A stretch of 26,166 nucleotides of DNA from positions 1 to 26,166 of the forward strand of contig DCIJ01000108.1 of assembly GCA_002315945.1 (NCBI GenBank). Reading direction: 5' to 3'. Origin of the DNA: Lachnospiraceae bacterium UBA1729 (GTDB lineage: Bacteria; Bacillota; Clostridia; Lachnospirales; Lachnospiraceae). Shown piece by piece: positions 1 to 8,222 of this stretch. The notes beneath the pieces were generated by a model, which saw nothing but the letters and a program-made list of their open reading frames with translations, searched no databases and was not told where the DNA came from. The stretch's first letter is position 1. Each line of letters starts with the position of its first letter. The translations under genes and the position numbers were made by a program.

Positions 1-644
1 TCGTAAACTCGCATTTTGACCGTATTCTCATCTATTATCTGAACAAACTCTGCATTGACTCTCTTAGGAAATCTTTCATGGCTCTCAAATGCTTTTCCAA
101 AGTTATTATTCTCAAAATCAATACTATCTACATCCTCAGTAAAAAACACTGCATGGGGATTTCCCATTGATACGGCAGTCATCTTATATATCTTGCCTTG
201 AACCTCAATCGCTTCATCAATAACCTGTCTGTTTTCAGACAACACAGGAATCTTCTCTGCCTCCAGCTCCGGAACTCCCATATTGACCATTACAGAATCC
301 ACCAGCCCATTTTCCACATGCAGCTGCAGATATTTCAGAGCACCCGCACTTTCAATCACCAAATCCGTCTTGTCCGTAAGGCCTTTGTCGTACACAAATT
401 TTCCCACACAGCGGATCCCGTTACCACACATTTCGCTTCTGGTTCCGTCGGCATTCCACATTTCCATTTCAAAGTCAGCATTCTTGGATGGATTGATAAA
501 TATTACACCATCTCCGCCTATTCCAGTATGTCTGTCACTAAGCTTTCTGACTATCTCAGGCTTATCTTCATAACTTATTAATTCTTTGGCACCATCTACA
601 TACACATAGTCGTTGCCACAGCCATGCATCTTTGTAAATTTCAT
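1..644 (-). CDS. dapF: diaminopimelate epimerase DapF (C-terminus cut by window edge)
   Basis: Converts LL- to meso-diaminopimelate for lysine and peptidoglycan synthesis in the cytoplasm. The translated minus strand begins MKFTKMHGCGNDYVYV, the typical DapF N-terminus, and carries the motif MCGNGIRC with the first catalytic cysteine at residue 73, the position usual for the family. About 214 codons are present; the C-terminal lobe with the second catalytic cysteine lies beyond base 1. The start at 644 is preferred over the in-frame ATG at 650, because an AGG lies 9 bases upstream of 644 but only 3 from 650. The gene begins directly after the DUF1015 stop codon, so it is almost certainly co-transcribed and translationally coupled with it. 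Confidence 0.95.
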   Translation of the reverse strand, partial: MKFTKMHGCGNDYVYVDGAKELISYEDKPEIVRKLSDRHTGIGGDGVIFINPSKNADFEMEMWNADGTRSEMCGNGIRCVGKFVYDKGLTDKTDLVIESAGALKYLQLHVENGLVDSVMVNMGVPELEAEKIPVLSENRQVIDEAIEVQGKIYKMTAVSMGNPHAVFFTEDVDSIDFENNNFGKAFESHERFPKRVNAEFVQIIDENTVKMRVY

Positions 645-650
645 TCGCAT

Positions 651-1943
651 TTACCTAATCTTCTTAGCTTCCATATAATATCTTTTTTCTCGGGCTTCTC
701 CCATTGAGAAAGTCTTCCTGGGAAGCACACCCTCATGTATTACCCCTGAAAACAGCCCACTCTTCGAAGGGTCTGGCAGGAAAAATCCCATATTTCCCGG
801 TCTCTTTGATATCTCCTTTACTGTATCCAGCCCATGAATATAATCTATTCTAACCTCTGGATTTTTTTCAAGATAATTATCTAAGAAAGCTTGTAGTGCT
901 GCAACCGGCATGGACCATTTTGAATTGACAATGTACATTGTCCCATCTTCTGTCTCACTATACCAGGGAAGTTCCATGGCATTTTCCTTTTTCTCAAAGA
1001 ATACCTGGCAGCCAAAGGATTCAAAATATTTCTTAGCAGCATCCAAAACTGCTTTGGGCTCCACACCAAAAAGTGTTCTGTAAATTGCTTCTATTTCAAG
1101 ACTGTCATCATGTATGTTTACAAGCTCGGCCAAAACAAACCTTGCGGGATGATTTGTTTTTTCATCCTCAGACAGACCTTCTTTAATCTGTTCCCAATAC
1201 GCCTTGGCAGTTGCCATGGAATGATTACCATCTCCAACCGCAAACTGGAGGAGCGGGTAGTCTTCCATTAAATTATATCTTTTAACAAAAGCCTCTTTTG
1301 CTACCAGACTATTAATTGCATCACTGATTTCCGCTGTAAGTTCACCCTCTGGAACAAACCATCCTCTGATATGTCCGCCATTCTTCATTAAATCCACATC
1401 ATAGACTTTTTTCAGTTGGTCTGTCTTACTGAATAGCGGCTCAATAACAGTTCTCTCAGGATCATCAATGAGAATCATAATATGAGGAAGCTCCAGCATT
1501 GCGTCCTTTCGAACCTTAAGCCTTGGAGGAATTCTTTCAACAATTGTCTTCTCAGTCGGTCGAATCAGGGATGCCTTGGTAGAATCATAGTCATAGCATT
1601 CCAGATCAAATGCCATTACAAGACCCTTTCTGTCACAGCACGCACCGGTATCTCTTGAAACCAGAATCATACCTTCAGGTAGTTCCTGTAGTACTTCGGA
1701 TTCCATGTACTCTTGCATGGTACCTTTTATTTTATCAATTCTGTCCTGTACATCCTCATCCTCAAGATATACCTCTGGCAGAGTCAGTCTGAGAGTCGAA
1801 GGACTATCCTTGACAAAAGAATCCACTTCTTTCCAGTAGTCTGGCTCTGAGGTGTACTGATCACAGGCGATTACTGCCCACTTTGACAAATCACATTTTT
1901 CACTGGGTAAAAGAATTTTTCCACATCTAAAACTTTGGTTCAT
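651..1943 (-). CDS. DUF1015 family protein
   Basis: A 430-residue soluble protein that I recognise as DUF1015 family from its N-terminus (ILLPSEKCDLSKWAVIACDQ) and the conserved motif VGDGNHSMATAKAYWE near residues 236-251. The length fits the family. The biochemical function is unknown to me; the family is widespread in Firmicutes and often sits near amino-acid biosynthesis genes, which agrees with dapF immediately downstream. It starts 5 bases after the ParA stop, behind an AGGATAATAGGT ribosome-binding stretch, and its stop codon abuts dapF. No signal peptide or membrane segment is evident. Confidence 0.85.
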   Translation of the reverse strand: MNQSFRCGKILLPSEKCDLSKWAVIACDQYTSEPDYWKEVDSFVKDSPSTLRLTLPEVYLEDEDVQDRIDKIKGTMQEYMESEVLQELPEGMILVSRDTGACCDRKGLVMAFDLECYDYDSTKASLIRPTEKTIVERIPPRLKVRKDAMLELPHIMILIDDPERTVIEPLFSKTDQLKKVYDVDLMKNGGHIRGWFVPEGELTAEISDAINSLVAKEAFVKRYNLMEDYPLLQFAVGDGNHSMATAKAYWEQIKEGLSEDEKTNHPARFVLAELVNIHDDSLEIEAIYRTLFGVEPKAVLDAAKKYFESFGCQVFFEKKENAMELPWYSETEDGTMYIVNSKWSMPVAALQAFLDNYLEKNPEVRIDYIHGLDTVKEISKRPGNMGFFLPDPSKSGLFSGVIHEGVLPRKTFSMGEAREKRYYMEAKKIR

Positions 1944-1948
1944 ACCTA

Positions 1949-2701
1949 TTATCCTAACAGCTCATTTACAAAATCCAAGTAATCTAACAGTGTATTACAC
2001 TTTGGTGCATAATCCACAAGCAGTTTTTTCTTTTCCTGAGCTTCCTTTGTTTTAACACACTCTCTAATTTTCGTTTTGAAAAGCTTTGTTCCCATCTGGC
2101 TGGCAGTATTTTCCAGTTCACACATGGTTTCCTTTTCAATATTGGATCTTCCGGAATACTTTACTAATAATAATCCTGCAATTTTCAAGCCTGGATTTTG
2201 TCTTCTGGATACTGCTTTGATTGTATCATTTAACTGACTGATTCCCTGCATTGAATAGGCATCTGCTGTCACAGGAATCACCACCTCGTCTGCAGCAATC
2301 AGGCAGTTATACAAAATTACATTAAGTGAAGGGGCTGTATCAATAACTACATATTCATATCCATCAAGCTCTGCCAGGGCATCTTTCAGTCTGTATAATC
2401 CTTCAATATCTCCGTCCAGCATTTTTTCAGCTTTGCTAAGCAGAGTATCAGATGCAACAATGTCTCCATTGGGCATGTGCTGAATAGCATCCTCTACTGG
2501 CAGTTTTTCAGAATCCACCATTACATCATACAAAGTAGCTACGTCCTTGATCTGAGCCTGATATGTAGCAGTACTGTTTCCCTGAGGATCCGCATCTATC
2601 AGAAGGGTCTTGGCATTCTTTGCAAGAATCCCTGCCAGAGTAGTAGCTGTTGTAGTCTTTCCAATTCCACCTTTTTGATTTGCAACAACAAATACTTTCA
2701 T
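1949..2701 (-). CDS. ParA/Soj/MinD-type P-loop ATPase
   Basis: A 250-residue cytoplasmic ATPase of the ParA family. The deviant Walker A box KGGIGKTT covers residues 10-17, with the signature lysine at 10; the Walker A' segment LLIDADPQGN follows near residue 34, and the Walker B-like VVIDTAPSLN near residue 117. Length and motifs match chromosomal Soj-like proteins. No ParB, no parS-like repeat and no replication gene is visible, so it is an orphan in this window. Its start has a strong AGGAGG site. The neighbour upstream is a DUF6465-like small protein ending 9 bases away, and DUF1015 follows after 5 bases. A role in nucleoid segregation cannot be inferred from context; a positioning or regulatory ATPase is equally possible. 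Confidence 0.92.
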   Translation of the reverse strand: MKVFVVANQKGGIGKTTTATTLAGILAKNAKTLLIDADPQGNSTATYQAQIKDVATLYDVMVDSEKLPVEDAIQHMPNGDIVASDTLLSKAEKMLDGDIEGLYRLKDALAELDGYEYVVIDTAPSLNVILYNCLIAADEVVIPVTADAYSMQGISQLNDTIKAVSRRQNPGLKIAGLLLVKYSGRSNIEKETMCELENTASQMGTKLFKTKIRECVKTKEAQEKKKLLVDYAPKCNTLLDYLDFVNELLG

Positions 2702-2710
2702 GATTTCCTC

Positions 2711-2965
2711 CTAAATTCTGACCTGGCCTTCAATAGATTTGTTTACAACATAAAATGCTGTTTCCTCTTCTGGCTTAATATAGATATCAACGACTTCTAT
2801 CTCTTCGTCCTTCACTCCCTTTTCAGACAGGTCTGTACGAATCAGTCCCAAAATTCCTGCTTCAGTTCTCTCTCGTCCCTCAAACTGCAGAACGATATTC
2901 TTTTTTGCGCTGGCAAAACCGCCTGCCTGCTCAATTGCTCTTTTTGCACTATCTACTCTGGCCAT
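2711..2965 (-). CDS. small DUF6465-like protein
   Basis: An 84-residue soluble protein of unknown function. The C-terminal half (VVDIYIKPEEETAFYVVNK) resembles the DUF6465 family of Lachnospiraceae, whose members end in a similar YVKPEE-x-AYYVVN stretch, but the lysine/alanine-rich N-terminal tail common in that family is missing here. A short helical region with an alanine-glycine hinge (AIEQAGGFASAKKN) comes first. It is the first gene of the ParA / DUF1015 / dapF run, with an AAGGAG site 5 bases before the ATG. Its coupling to ParA suggests it may be a partner of the ATPase, which is inference only. Confidence 0.7.
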   Translation of the reverse strand: MARVDSAKRAIEQAGGFASAKKNIVLQFEGRERTEAGILGLIRTDLSEKGVKDEEIEVVDIYIKPEEETAFYVVNKSIEGQVRI

Positions 2966-2995
2966 ACTATCTCCTTGTCCCTGTCAAAACACTGT

Positions 2996-3025
2996 ATTAT
3001 AAACAATACTGATTTTATCAAACAA
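2996..3025 (-). promoter_or_regulatory. probable sigma-A promoter of the DUF6465-parA operon
   Basis: On the minus strand a perfect TATAAT (2996-3001) follows TTGTTT (3020-3025) with an 18-base spacer. The predicted start lies near 2989, about 24 bases ahead of the start codon. The -35 is weak, so the -10 carries the call. The operon may also receive read-through from tatD. Confidence 0.5.
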
Positions 3026-3039
3026 CAGCTTGGATTATA

Positions 3040-3807
3040 TCACAGATTAAACACTCTATGTGCATTATTCCAAGTAGTTTCAATCACTTCATCCAACGTA
3101 ATGTCTTTTATTGCTGCAATTTCTTTTGCCACATACTCGATCATGGAAGAATCGTTTCTCTCTCCCCTGTATGGTACAGGCGCCAGATAAGGGCAGTCTG
3201 TTTCAAGAAGTATTGATGCAAGCGGAGTCTGCTCTACAACCTCTTTTAGTTTTCTGGCATTCTTAAAAGTAACTACTCCTCCGACACCGATGCAAAATCC
3301 CATGTCTACATAGTTCTTCGCCATTTCTTTTGATCCAGAGAAGCAGTGAATGCTTCCCTTCAGACTGTTTCCGTATTCCTTAATTATATCAAAGGTATCC
3401 TGTGTTGCCTCCCTGGAGTGAATTGATACAGGCATGTTTTTCCTGTTAGCCACCTCCAACTGTCTAACAAACCAGTATTTCTGTACTTCCTCAGTTTCTA
3501 CCATCCAGTGATAGTCCAGACCTATCTCGCCTACAGCGATTACTTTATCTAATGTAAGCATCTGTTCCATCTGCAGAAGCTTTTCCTCATCCAGACATCC
3601 CACTTCATCCGGATGAACTCCTACAGCTGCATATAAAAAGGGATATTTCTCTGCCAACATAACACTGTCAAGACAACCTTTAAATGTTGCTCCGACATTG
3701 AGGATTGCTCCGACACCTCTTTGTGCCATTGACTCGAGAATTATATCCCTGTCATCGTTATACTTTTCGCTATCATAATGAGCGTGTGTATCAAATATTA
3801 ATGCCAT
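3040..3807 (-). CDS. tatD: TatD family metal-dependent hydrolase / DNase
   Basis: A 255-residue TIM-barrel hydrolase of the TatD family, cytoplasmic, acting on DNA 3' ends in studied homologues. The metal ligands are visible in order: FDTHAH at residues 5-10, GEIGLDY near 93, the histidine of SIHSREA near 128, HCFSG near 154 and the late ETDCPYL near 203. The length is normal for the YcfH/TatD group. The C-terminal NAHRVFNL is typical. A good extended -10 promoter lies upstream and the DUF6465-parA operon follows 75 bases later. The physiological substrate cannot be told from the sequence. Confidence 0.93.
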   Translation of the reverse strand: MALIFDTHAHYDSEKYNDDRDIILESMAQRGVGAILNVGATFKGCLDSVMLAEKYPFLYAAVGVHPDEVGCLDEEKLLQMEQMLTLDKVIAVGEIGLDYHWMVETEEVQKYWFVRQLEVANRKNMPVSIHSREATQDTFDIIKEYGNSLKGSIHCFSGSKEMAKNYVDMGFCIGVGGVVTFKNARKLKEVVEQTPLASILLETDCPYLAPVPYRGERNDSSMIEYVAKEIAAIKDITLDEVIETTWNNAHRVFNL

Positions 3808-3834
3808 AACTTCTGTCCAAACACTTTTTGAGGG

Positions 3835-3843
3835 ATTATAACA
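3835..3843 (-). promoter_or_regulatory. extended -10 promoter of tatD
   Basis: The minus strand reads TG-T-TATAAT (TATAAT at 3835-3840), an extended -10 match, about 28 bases before the tatD start. No good -35 is seen at 16-18 bases, which extended -10 promoters tolerate. The stem at 3853-3871 lies just upstream. Confidence 0.45.
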
Positions 3844-3852
3844 TAATATTCA

Positions 3853-3871
3853 AAAAACTGATACAGTTTTT
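3853..3871 (-). terminator. short terminator-like hairpin after the MATE gene
   Basis: AAAAACTG (3853-3860) pairs with CAGTTTTT (3864-3871) around a 3-base loop, with a T run on the minus-strand 3' side. It stands 32 bases after the MATE stop. The stem is AT-rich and weak, so termination may be partial. Confidence 0.4.
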
Positions 3872-3902
3872 AGTATAGATGCATACAAATTCCAGCCCAT
3901 TG

Positions 3903-5297
3903 TTATACTATTTTTACAAGCCAGACATCTGACTTTACCATTATTGCTCCCACTATTGCTTTTATTATTTCTAAGGACTGTACAATAATGTACATTGTAA
4001 TAATAGTTAGTCCTGTAAAATGTGCCAGACATGCAGCAACCGGTATTACCACAAACCAGGAATATACCGAGTCAAATAGAAATGTCACAACAGTCTTGCC
4101 TCCACTTCTCAGCGTAAAATAGCTGCAGTGGGAAAAGCTGCATACAGGCATTATTACGGCAGATATTGAAATAAAGCATTTTGCCAAATGTTTTACCTGA
4201 TCTGATGTATTATAAATATTGGGGAATAAAGGTCCAATCAACAGAGCCAGTCCTGCCATTACAATACAACATGCGACTGAGAAAAATATCATCTTGTTAT
4301 CTGTATCTTTTGCTTCCTCAAGTCTTCCAGCTCCCAGACACTGTCCAACCATTATTCCTATGCAGCCTCCCAACTGAATAAATACAATATTGAACAGGTT
4401 ACATATTGTATTTGCAATATTCAGGCCTGCCACAACCTCCAAGCCTCTTATTGAATAGCATTGAACAACCGCCGAAACACCCATTGCCCACAGGAATTCA
4501 TTAAGCATAAGGGGTGTTCCTTTTTTTATTATTGGGAAAAGCACAGTCTTTGGTATGGTAATGCCCCGATAGGCATTTTCAAGGAATCGGCATCGTGATC
4601 TACCTTTTCCATGGGCCCAGATAAGCAGTACAAAGCACTCCACAAATCTCGAAAGCACTGTTGCCATAGCTGCTCCTTCAACTCCCATCTCGGGAAATGG
4701 TCCTACTCCAAATATAAGCAGATAATCTCCCACTGCATTACAAAGCATGGCAACCAGGCCACTTATCATGGGAATTCTGGATTCTCCCGTTTCTTTGATT
4801 GTCTGGGAATAAGCATTTGCAACAGCCAAGGGAAGAAAGCTTGCCATTACTATCATCATGTAGCTATGAGCAAAATCTGCTGTCTTAATAATACTTTCCA
4901 CGTTCCCTGTATCCGTAAGAAATAGTCCAATTAAAAAGTCTCCTTTAAAGAGGAAAACCGATATTCCAATAAGACCTGCCATTATTCCCGAAATCAGATT
5001 GAATCTGAAGGTATACATATGGCCCTTATGATTTCCATTGCCAAAATACTGGGCTCCATAAATTCCTCCGGCTCCCATTATCCCAAATAATGCCAGCATA
5101 TATACGAAAATAAGCTGATTTACAATGGCCACACCACTCATCTGCTCTGTACCAATTCTTCCAACCATTACATTATCTAACAGCTGAACGAAGTTAGAAA
5201 TAAACTGCTGTATTATCATAGGTACTGCCAGCATAAGATAGCGGGCATAGAAGCTTCTGTCACCAATATATTTTTTCTTTAACTCTTTAATACTCAT
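3903..5297 (-). CDS. MATE family multidrug/metabolite efflux transporter
   Basis: A roughly 464-residue polytopic membrane protein with about 12 hydrophobic segments in two similar halves, as in MATE antiporters that export cationic compounds using a sodium or proton gradient. Family features include PMIIQQFISNFVQLLDNVMV near the N-terminus and VGQCLGAGR in the second half, equivalent to the VGQNLGA of MATE proteins. The reading frame opens at a GTG (5306), but the ATG at 5297 is preferred because AGGTGG lies 5 bases upstream of it. Substrate is unknown. It follows the symporter gene and its terminator; an inverted repeat just upstream (5317-5343) may be regulatory. Confidence 0.92.
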   Translation of the reverse strand: MSIKELKKKYIGDRSFYARYLMLAVPMIIQQFISNFVQLLDNVMVGRIGTEQMSGVAIVNQLIFVYMLALFGIMGAGGIYGAQYFGNGNHKGHMYTFRFNLISGIMAGLIGISVFLFKGDFLIGLFLTDTGNVESIIKTADFAHSYMMIVMASFLPLAVANAYSQTIKETGESRIPMISGLVAMLCNAVGDYLLIFGVGPFPEMGVEGAAMATVLSRFVECFVLLIWAHGKGRSRCRFLENAYRGITIPKTVLFPIIKKGTPLMLNEFLWAMGVSAVVQCYSIRGLEVVAGLNIANTICNLFNIVFIQLGGCIGIMVGQCLGAGRLEEAKDTDNKMIFFSVACCIVMAGLALLIGPLFPNIYNTSDQVKHLAKCFISISAVIMPVCSFSHCSYFTLRSGGKTVVTFLFDSVYSWFVVIPVAACLAHFTGLTIITMYIIVQSLEIIKAIVGAIMVKSDVWLVKIV

Positions 5298-5316
5298 TTC
5301 ATCCACCTAACACCAC

Positions 5317-5343
5317 AAGGTTACACGCTTGACACGTGACCTT
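5317..5343. repeat. inverted repeat upstream of the MATE gene
   Basis: AAGGTTAC (5317-5324) faces GTGACCTT (5336-5343), eight pairs with one G-T, 20 bases before the MATE start. It overlaps the 23-base element (5323-5345) that recurs at 6851-6873 upstream of the symporter gene. It could be an operator; no regulator is assigned. Confidence 0.4.
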
Positions 5344-5352
5344 ATTTCAAAT

Positions 5353-5385
5353 AAAAAAGGGCTGAAGCAAAACGCTCCAGCCCTT
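5353..5385 (-). terminator. rho-independent terminator of the NSS symporter gene
   Basis: A 12-base stem (5357-5368 with 5374-5385) and 5-base loop are followed on the minus strand by a T run (5353-5358). The single interruption is A-C on the plus strand but a G-U pair on the minus strand, which supports minus-strand use. It begins 22 bases after the symporter stop. Confidence 0.9.
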
Positions 5386-5406
5386 AGTGTAAATCTTTTC
5401 ACCACA

Positions 5407-6792
5407 TTAGAACAGTCCAACCGCCTGCATTAGTAGCAATGCCAACAGCACTGGAGCAACAAATTTTACCATTACAATATAAAGATTCTTTCTGCCGAAT
5501 TTTTCACCATTTCTTGTCACTTCATTAATTATTGTTTCAGGCTTAACCACCCATCCAATCAAGATACATGTAAGAATGGCAAGAACAGGCATCATAAGAT
5601 TATTACTAGCATAATCCATCACATCAAGAATCTGACCAACACTACCATTAGGAAGTGTCAGTTCAAAATAAAGCTTATTATATCCAAGACATACAACAAC
5701 GCCTAATATCAGGGCGTAGATTGTTACAAAGACAGTACTTCTGCGTCTTGAAAGCTTAAACTGGTCCATAATACTTGATACTACGGCTTCCATAATTGAT
5801 ACAGAAGATGTAATTGCAGCAAAGAGTACAGTAATAAAGAATACGATACCCACTACAGTTCCTACTGCTCCCATCTCATTAAAGATTTTTGGAAGCGATA
5901 CAAAAATCAGACCAGGACCTGCTGACATACCATCTTTACCCATAAATACAATTACAGAAGGAATAATCATCATACCTGCAATTATTGCAACTATAGTATC
6001 AAAAAACTCAATCTGATTAATTGAACTCATCAGATTTACATCCTTCTTAACATATGAACCATAGGCAACCATAATACCCATAGCTACACTGATTGAATAA
6101 AAGAGCTGACCCATAGCATCCATAACAACAGACATGAGTGACTTAAAGGTAATCCCTGTAAAGTCCGGGAGTAAATATACCTTAAGACCATCTAATCCTG
6201 TAGTAACAACTCCATTATTTTCAGATTTAAGAGTAAGCGAGTAAATTGCAATACCTACAATAAGTAAAAACAGTACAGGCATCAAAATTTTGCTGTATTT
6301 TTCAATACCGCTTTCAACACCCAGAAAAACTATAATTGCTGTTGCTGCAATAAATATCACTGCAAAAATAAGAGGAGCAACATCCGCTGTAATAAATCCA
6401 ACAAAATAATCATCTGCAACAGTTTCACTACTGTGGCCTGTGATAAAGGTGCAAAAGTATTTAAGTACCCAGCCACCAATTGCACAGTAATATGGAAGAA
6501 TAATAATAGGTACTATGCATGCAAGAATACCCAGGCCCTTCCATTTTTCACATATCCTGCCATAAGCAGTAAGGGGACTCTGACCAGTCTTTCTACCAAT
6601 TGCCACCTCTGTTGTGAGCAGAGTAAAACCAAAAGTCAGTGCAAGCACAATATAACAAAGCAAAAAAAGACCCCCACCGTTTTTTGCTGCCAAATAGGGA
6701 AATCTCCAGATATTACCTAAACCAACAGCACTTCCTGCTGCTGCAAGTACAAACCCAATTTTCCCTGAAAAACTACTTCTGTTTTCCTTCAT
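5407..6792 (-). CDS. sodium:neurotransmitter symporter (NSS/SNF) family transporter
   Basis: A 461-residue membrane transporter that probably imports an amino acid with sodium. The NSS hallmark GSAVGLGNIWRFPYLAAKNG is at residues 16-35, the unwound first helix that binds sodium and substrate. About 11-12 hydrophobic segments follow, consistent with the bacterial LeuT/TnaT-like branch. The second conserved region (ATSSVSIMEAVV) lies near residue 320. It is a single-gene unit: a terminator follows, and the TetR-gene terminator precedes it. The substrate cannot be told from the sequence. The 23-base element at 6851-6873 lies 59 bases upstream of its start. Confidence 0.95.
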   Translation of the reverse strand: MKENRSSFSGKIGFVLAAAGSAVGLGNIWRFPYLAAKNGGGLFLLCYIVLALTFGFTLLTTEVAIGRKTGQSPLTAYGRICEKWKGLGILACIVPIIILPYYCAIGGWVLKYFCTFITGHSSETVADDYFVGFITADVAPLIFAVIFIAATAIIVFLGVESGIEKYSKILMPVLFLLIVGIAIYSLTLKSENNGVVTTGLDGLKVYLLPDFTGITFKSLMSVVMDAMGQLFYSISVAMGIMVAYGSYVKKDVNLMSSINQIEFFDTIVAIIAGMMIIPSVIVFMGKDGMSAGPGLIFVSLPKIFNEMGAVGTVVGIVFFITVLFAAITSSVSIMEAVVSSIMDQFKLSRRRSTVFVTIYALILGVVVCLGYNKLYFELTLPNGSVGQILDVMDYASNNLMMPVLAILTCILIGWVVKPETIINEVTRNGEKFGRKNLYIVMVKFVAPVLLALLLMQAVGLF

Positions 6793-6850
6793 TTCATTTT
6801 AAATCCCTTCTGTTTTTCTCTTTCGAAATCCCTACTGTACCAACAATATC

Positions 6851-6873
6851 ACACGCTTCGCGAGTGTCCTTAT
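6851..6873. repeat. 23-base element shared with the MATE upstream region
   Basis: This segment matches 5323-5345 at 18 of 23 positions, in the form ACACGCTT-N2-C-N2-GTG-N-CCTTAT. Both copies lie upstream of a transporter gene and in the same orientation to it. Function unknown; a regulator site is one possibility. Confidence 0.35.
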
Positions 6874-6882
6874 GGTATGTAC

Positions 6883-6933
6883 AAAAAAAGCGAAATAATG
6901 AGGTCTATTCTATACAAAACCTCACTATTTCGC
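6883..6933 (-). terminator. rho-independent terminator after the tetR gene
   Basis: A 15-base stem pairs 6890-6904 with 6919-6933 around a 14-base loop, followed on the minus strand by seven Ts (6883-6889). The one interruption is a G-U pair on the minus strand and an A-C mismatch on the plus strand. It lies 31 bases after the repressor stop. Confidence 0.9.
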
Positions 6934-6963
6934 AAGACATTTTTCTTATTGTTGGCAGTTTTC

Positions 6964-7596
6964 TTATTTGCGTCTGTATTTTTCATCCATAATCAGATAA
7001 GATTCATCCGCAATGGCATTATATCTAAAATTTGTTACATGCTCCTGCAGTATCTTTAGTATTTCCTCATCCGCCATTTCAGCGGATCTGTACATAAAAA
7101 ACGGGGCATATATATCTGTTGCCAGCACCTTAGGATTCACTTTTTTGACATATCCCTGTTCAATGAGAACAGAAAACATACTGCTTAATTTTTCAAGAGG
7201 AGCATCAATCCATATTTCACGAAAAATCTTTCCCATTTCAGGATTCTTATACTGTTCAACAGTCAACAGCTTTCTAAATAAAACCATCCATTCGTCAGTG
7301 ACCTGGAATTTGAATATATCCATGCAAATCTGTTCAACCATTTTCCAGTCCATGGAGTCAGGTGCTATAGCCGCAGTCTTTGCCCTGTACTTTTCTTTAC
7401 ATATTGTGACTATTGTATCCAATATTTCCCGCTTATTCTTAAAATGCTTATATATTACAGCATCAGACAGGTTAACTCCTTTTGCTATCATCCTTGTTGA
7501 TACTGCATCATAACCATTGGTGGAAAAAAGCTTTAGGGATTCATATACAATAGCTTCTTTTGTTGTCATCTTAGTGTTATCAGTATTGTTGTCCAT
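6964..7596 (-). CDS. TetR/AcrR family transcriptional regulator
   Basis: A 210-residue repressor-type regulator. The N-terminal DNA-binding domain is clear: the helix-turn-helix covers roughly residues 29-53 (VSTRMIAKGVNLSDAVIYKHF), preceded by the usual ESLKLFSTNGYDA. The remainder is the variable ligand-binding helical domain and gives no clue to the ligand. It begins 12 bases after the membrane-protein gene 7609-8178 and shares its promoter. Two palindromes with GTAAGC half sites flank and fill that promoter, so autoregulation together with the membrane protein is the simplest reading. An alternative start is the ATG at 7569 (MTTKEAIVYE), which would shorten a polar tail. Confidence 0.93.
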   Translation of the reverse strand: MDNNTDNTKMTTKEAIVYESLKLFSTNGYDAVSTRMIAKGVNLSDAVIYKHFKNKREILDTIVTICKEKYRAKTAAIAPDSMDWKMVEQICMDIFKFQVTDEWMVLFRKLLTVEQYKNPEMGKIFREIWIDAPLEKLSSMFSVLIEQGYVKKVNPKVLATDIYAPFFMYRSAEMADEEILKILQEHVTNFRYNAIADESYLIMDEKYRRK

Positions 7597-7608
7597 TTGA
7601 CCATTAAC

Positions 7609-8178
7609 CTATTTCTTAATTAAGCTGATTACCTTCTTAATACAAATCACTAATAACAATACCATATCAATAGTGATAATGGAAAGTACAGCCAGCAGCT
7701 TTACCTGAGTAATACAACTTCCTATTGAACATACAGTAGTCAGCTTATCAGGGTAGTTGGCTAACATTAGGGCAAAACCAACGTTCTCTGACCAGTCCAG
7801 TGTCATATCAATAAGAGGGAGGAAAACTAAATATCTAAATATTGAGTTATTACCTGTGGCCTTTTTTAATAACATTGCCATAATTGAGAGATTAAAAAGC
7901 ATCATGCAAACAGGAAAAACAATATCCAGTGGTAATATCTTTGTCAGATAAAAGTTACGTCCAATCTCTCCAAGGTACTCAAAACATCCATAAGCTTCAT
8001 CCAGAGTATAACCAAATTCAAGGTCCAGTATCTTGCCACCATTAGTGATTCTTTCAAGTTCTGCCACCCCAATTTTGCTAAGGTTTATCAAGTAGAATGC
8101 AACTGCATATAGTGCTGTACAGGCTAAAACAACTTTTCCATTAATCTTTTCAACAATCTTTTCTGCTAATTCTTTCAT
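7609..8178 (-). CDS. unknown four-helix membrane protein under TetR control
   Basis: A 189-residue protein with four predicted membrane segments at about residues 15-34, 82-103, 112-140 and 156-184. Between helices 1 and 2 is a roughly 45-residue segment with FGYTLDEAYGCFEYLGEIGR, and helix 3 carries a charged LIDMTLDWSENVG stretch, unusual inside a membrane segment. I remember uncharacterised bacterial proteins with a similar layout but cannot name a family. The start has AGGAAACC 8 bases before it. It is first in a two-gene operon with a TetR repressor, behind a near-perfect promoter with two operators, so it is probably the main inducible product. Transport, resistance or lipid-related roles are open. 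Confidence 0.85.
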   Translation of the reverse strand: MKELAEKIVEKINGKVVLACTALYAVAFYLINLSKIGVAELERITNGGKILDLEFGYTLDEAYGCFEYLGEIGRNFYLTKILPLDIVFPVCMMLFNLSIMAMLLKKATGNNSIFRYLVFLPLIDMTLDWSENVGFALMLANYPDKLTTVCSIGSCITQVKLLAVLSIITIDMVLLLVICIKKVISLIKK

Positions 8179-8222
8179 TGCGGTTTCCTTTCTGTCTTTT
8201 GAGATATACTAATTTCTGCTGT

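Noticed and set aside
1949..2701. ParA as sign of an integrated plasmid or partition locus
   Set aside because: The flanking genes are ordinary chromosomal housekeeping genes, and there is no ParB, replication gene, integrase or repeat.
2477..3190. 237-codon plus-strand open frame across parA, DUF6465 and tatD
   Set aside because: It crosses three supported minus-strand genes and their promoter; the product is a shadow sequence without recognisable motifs.
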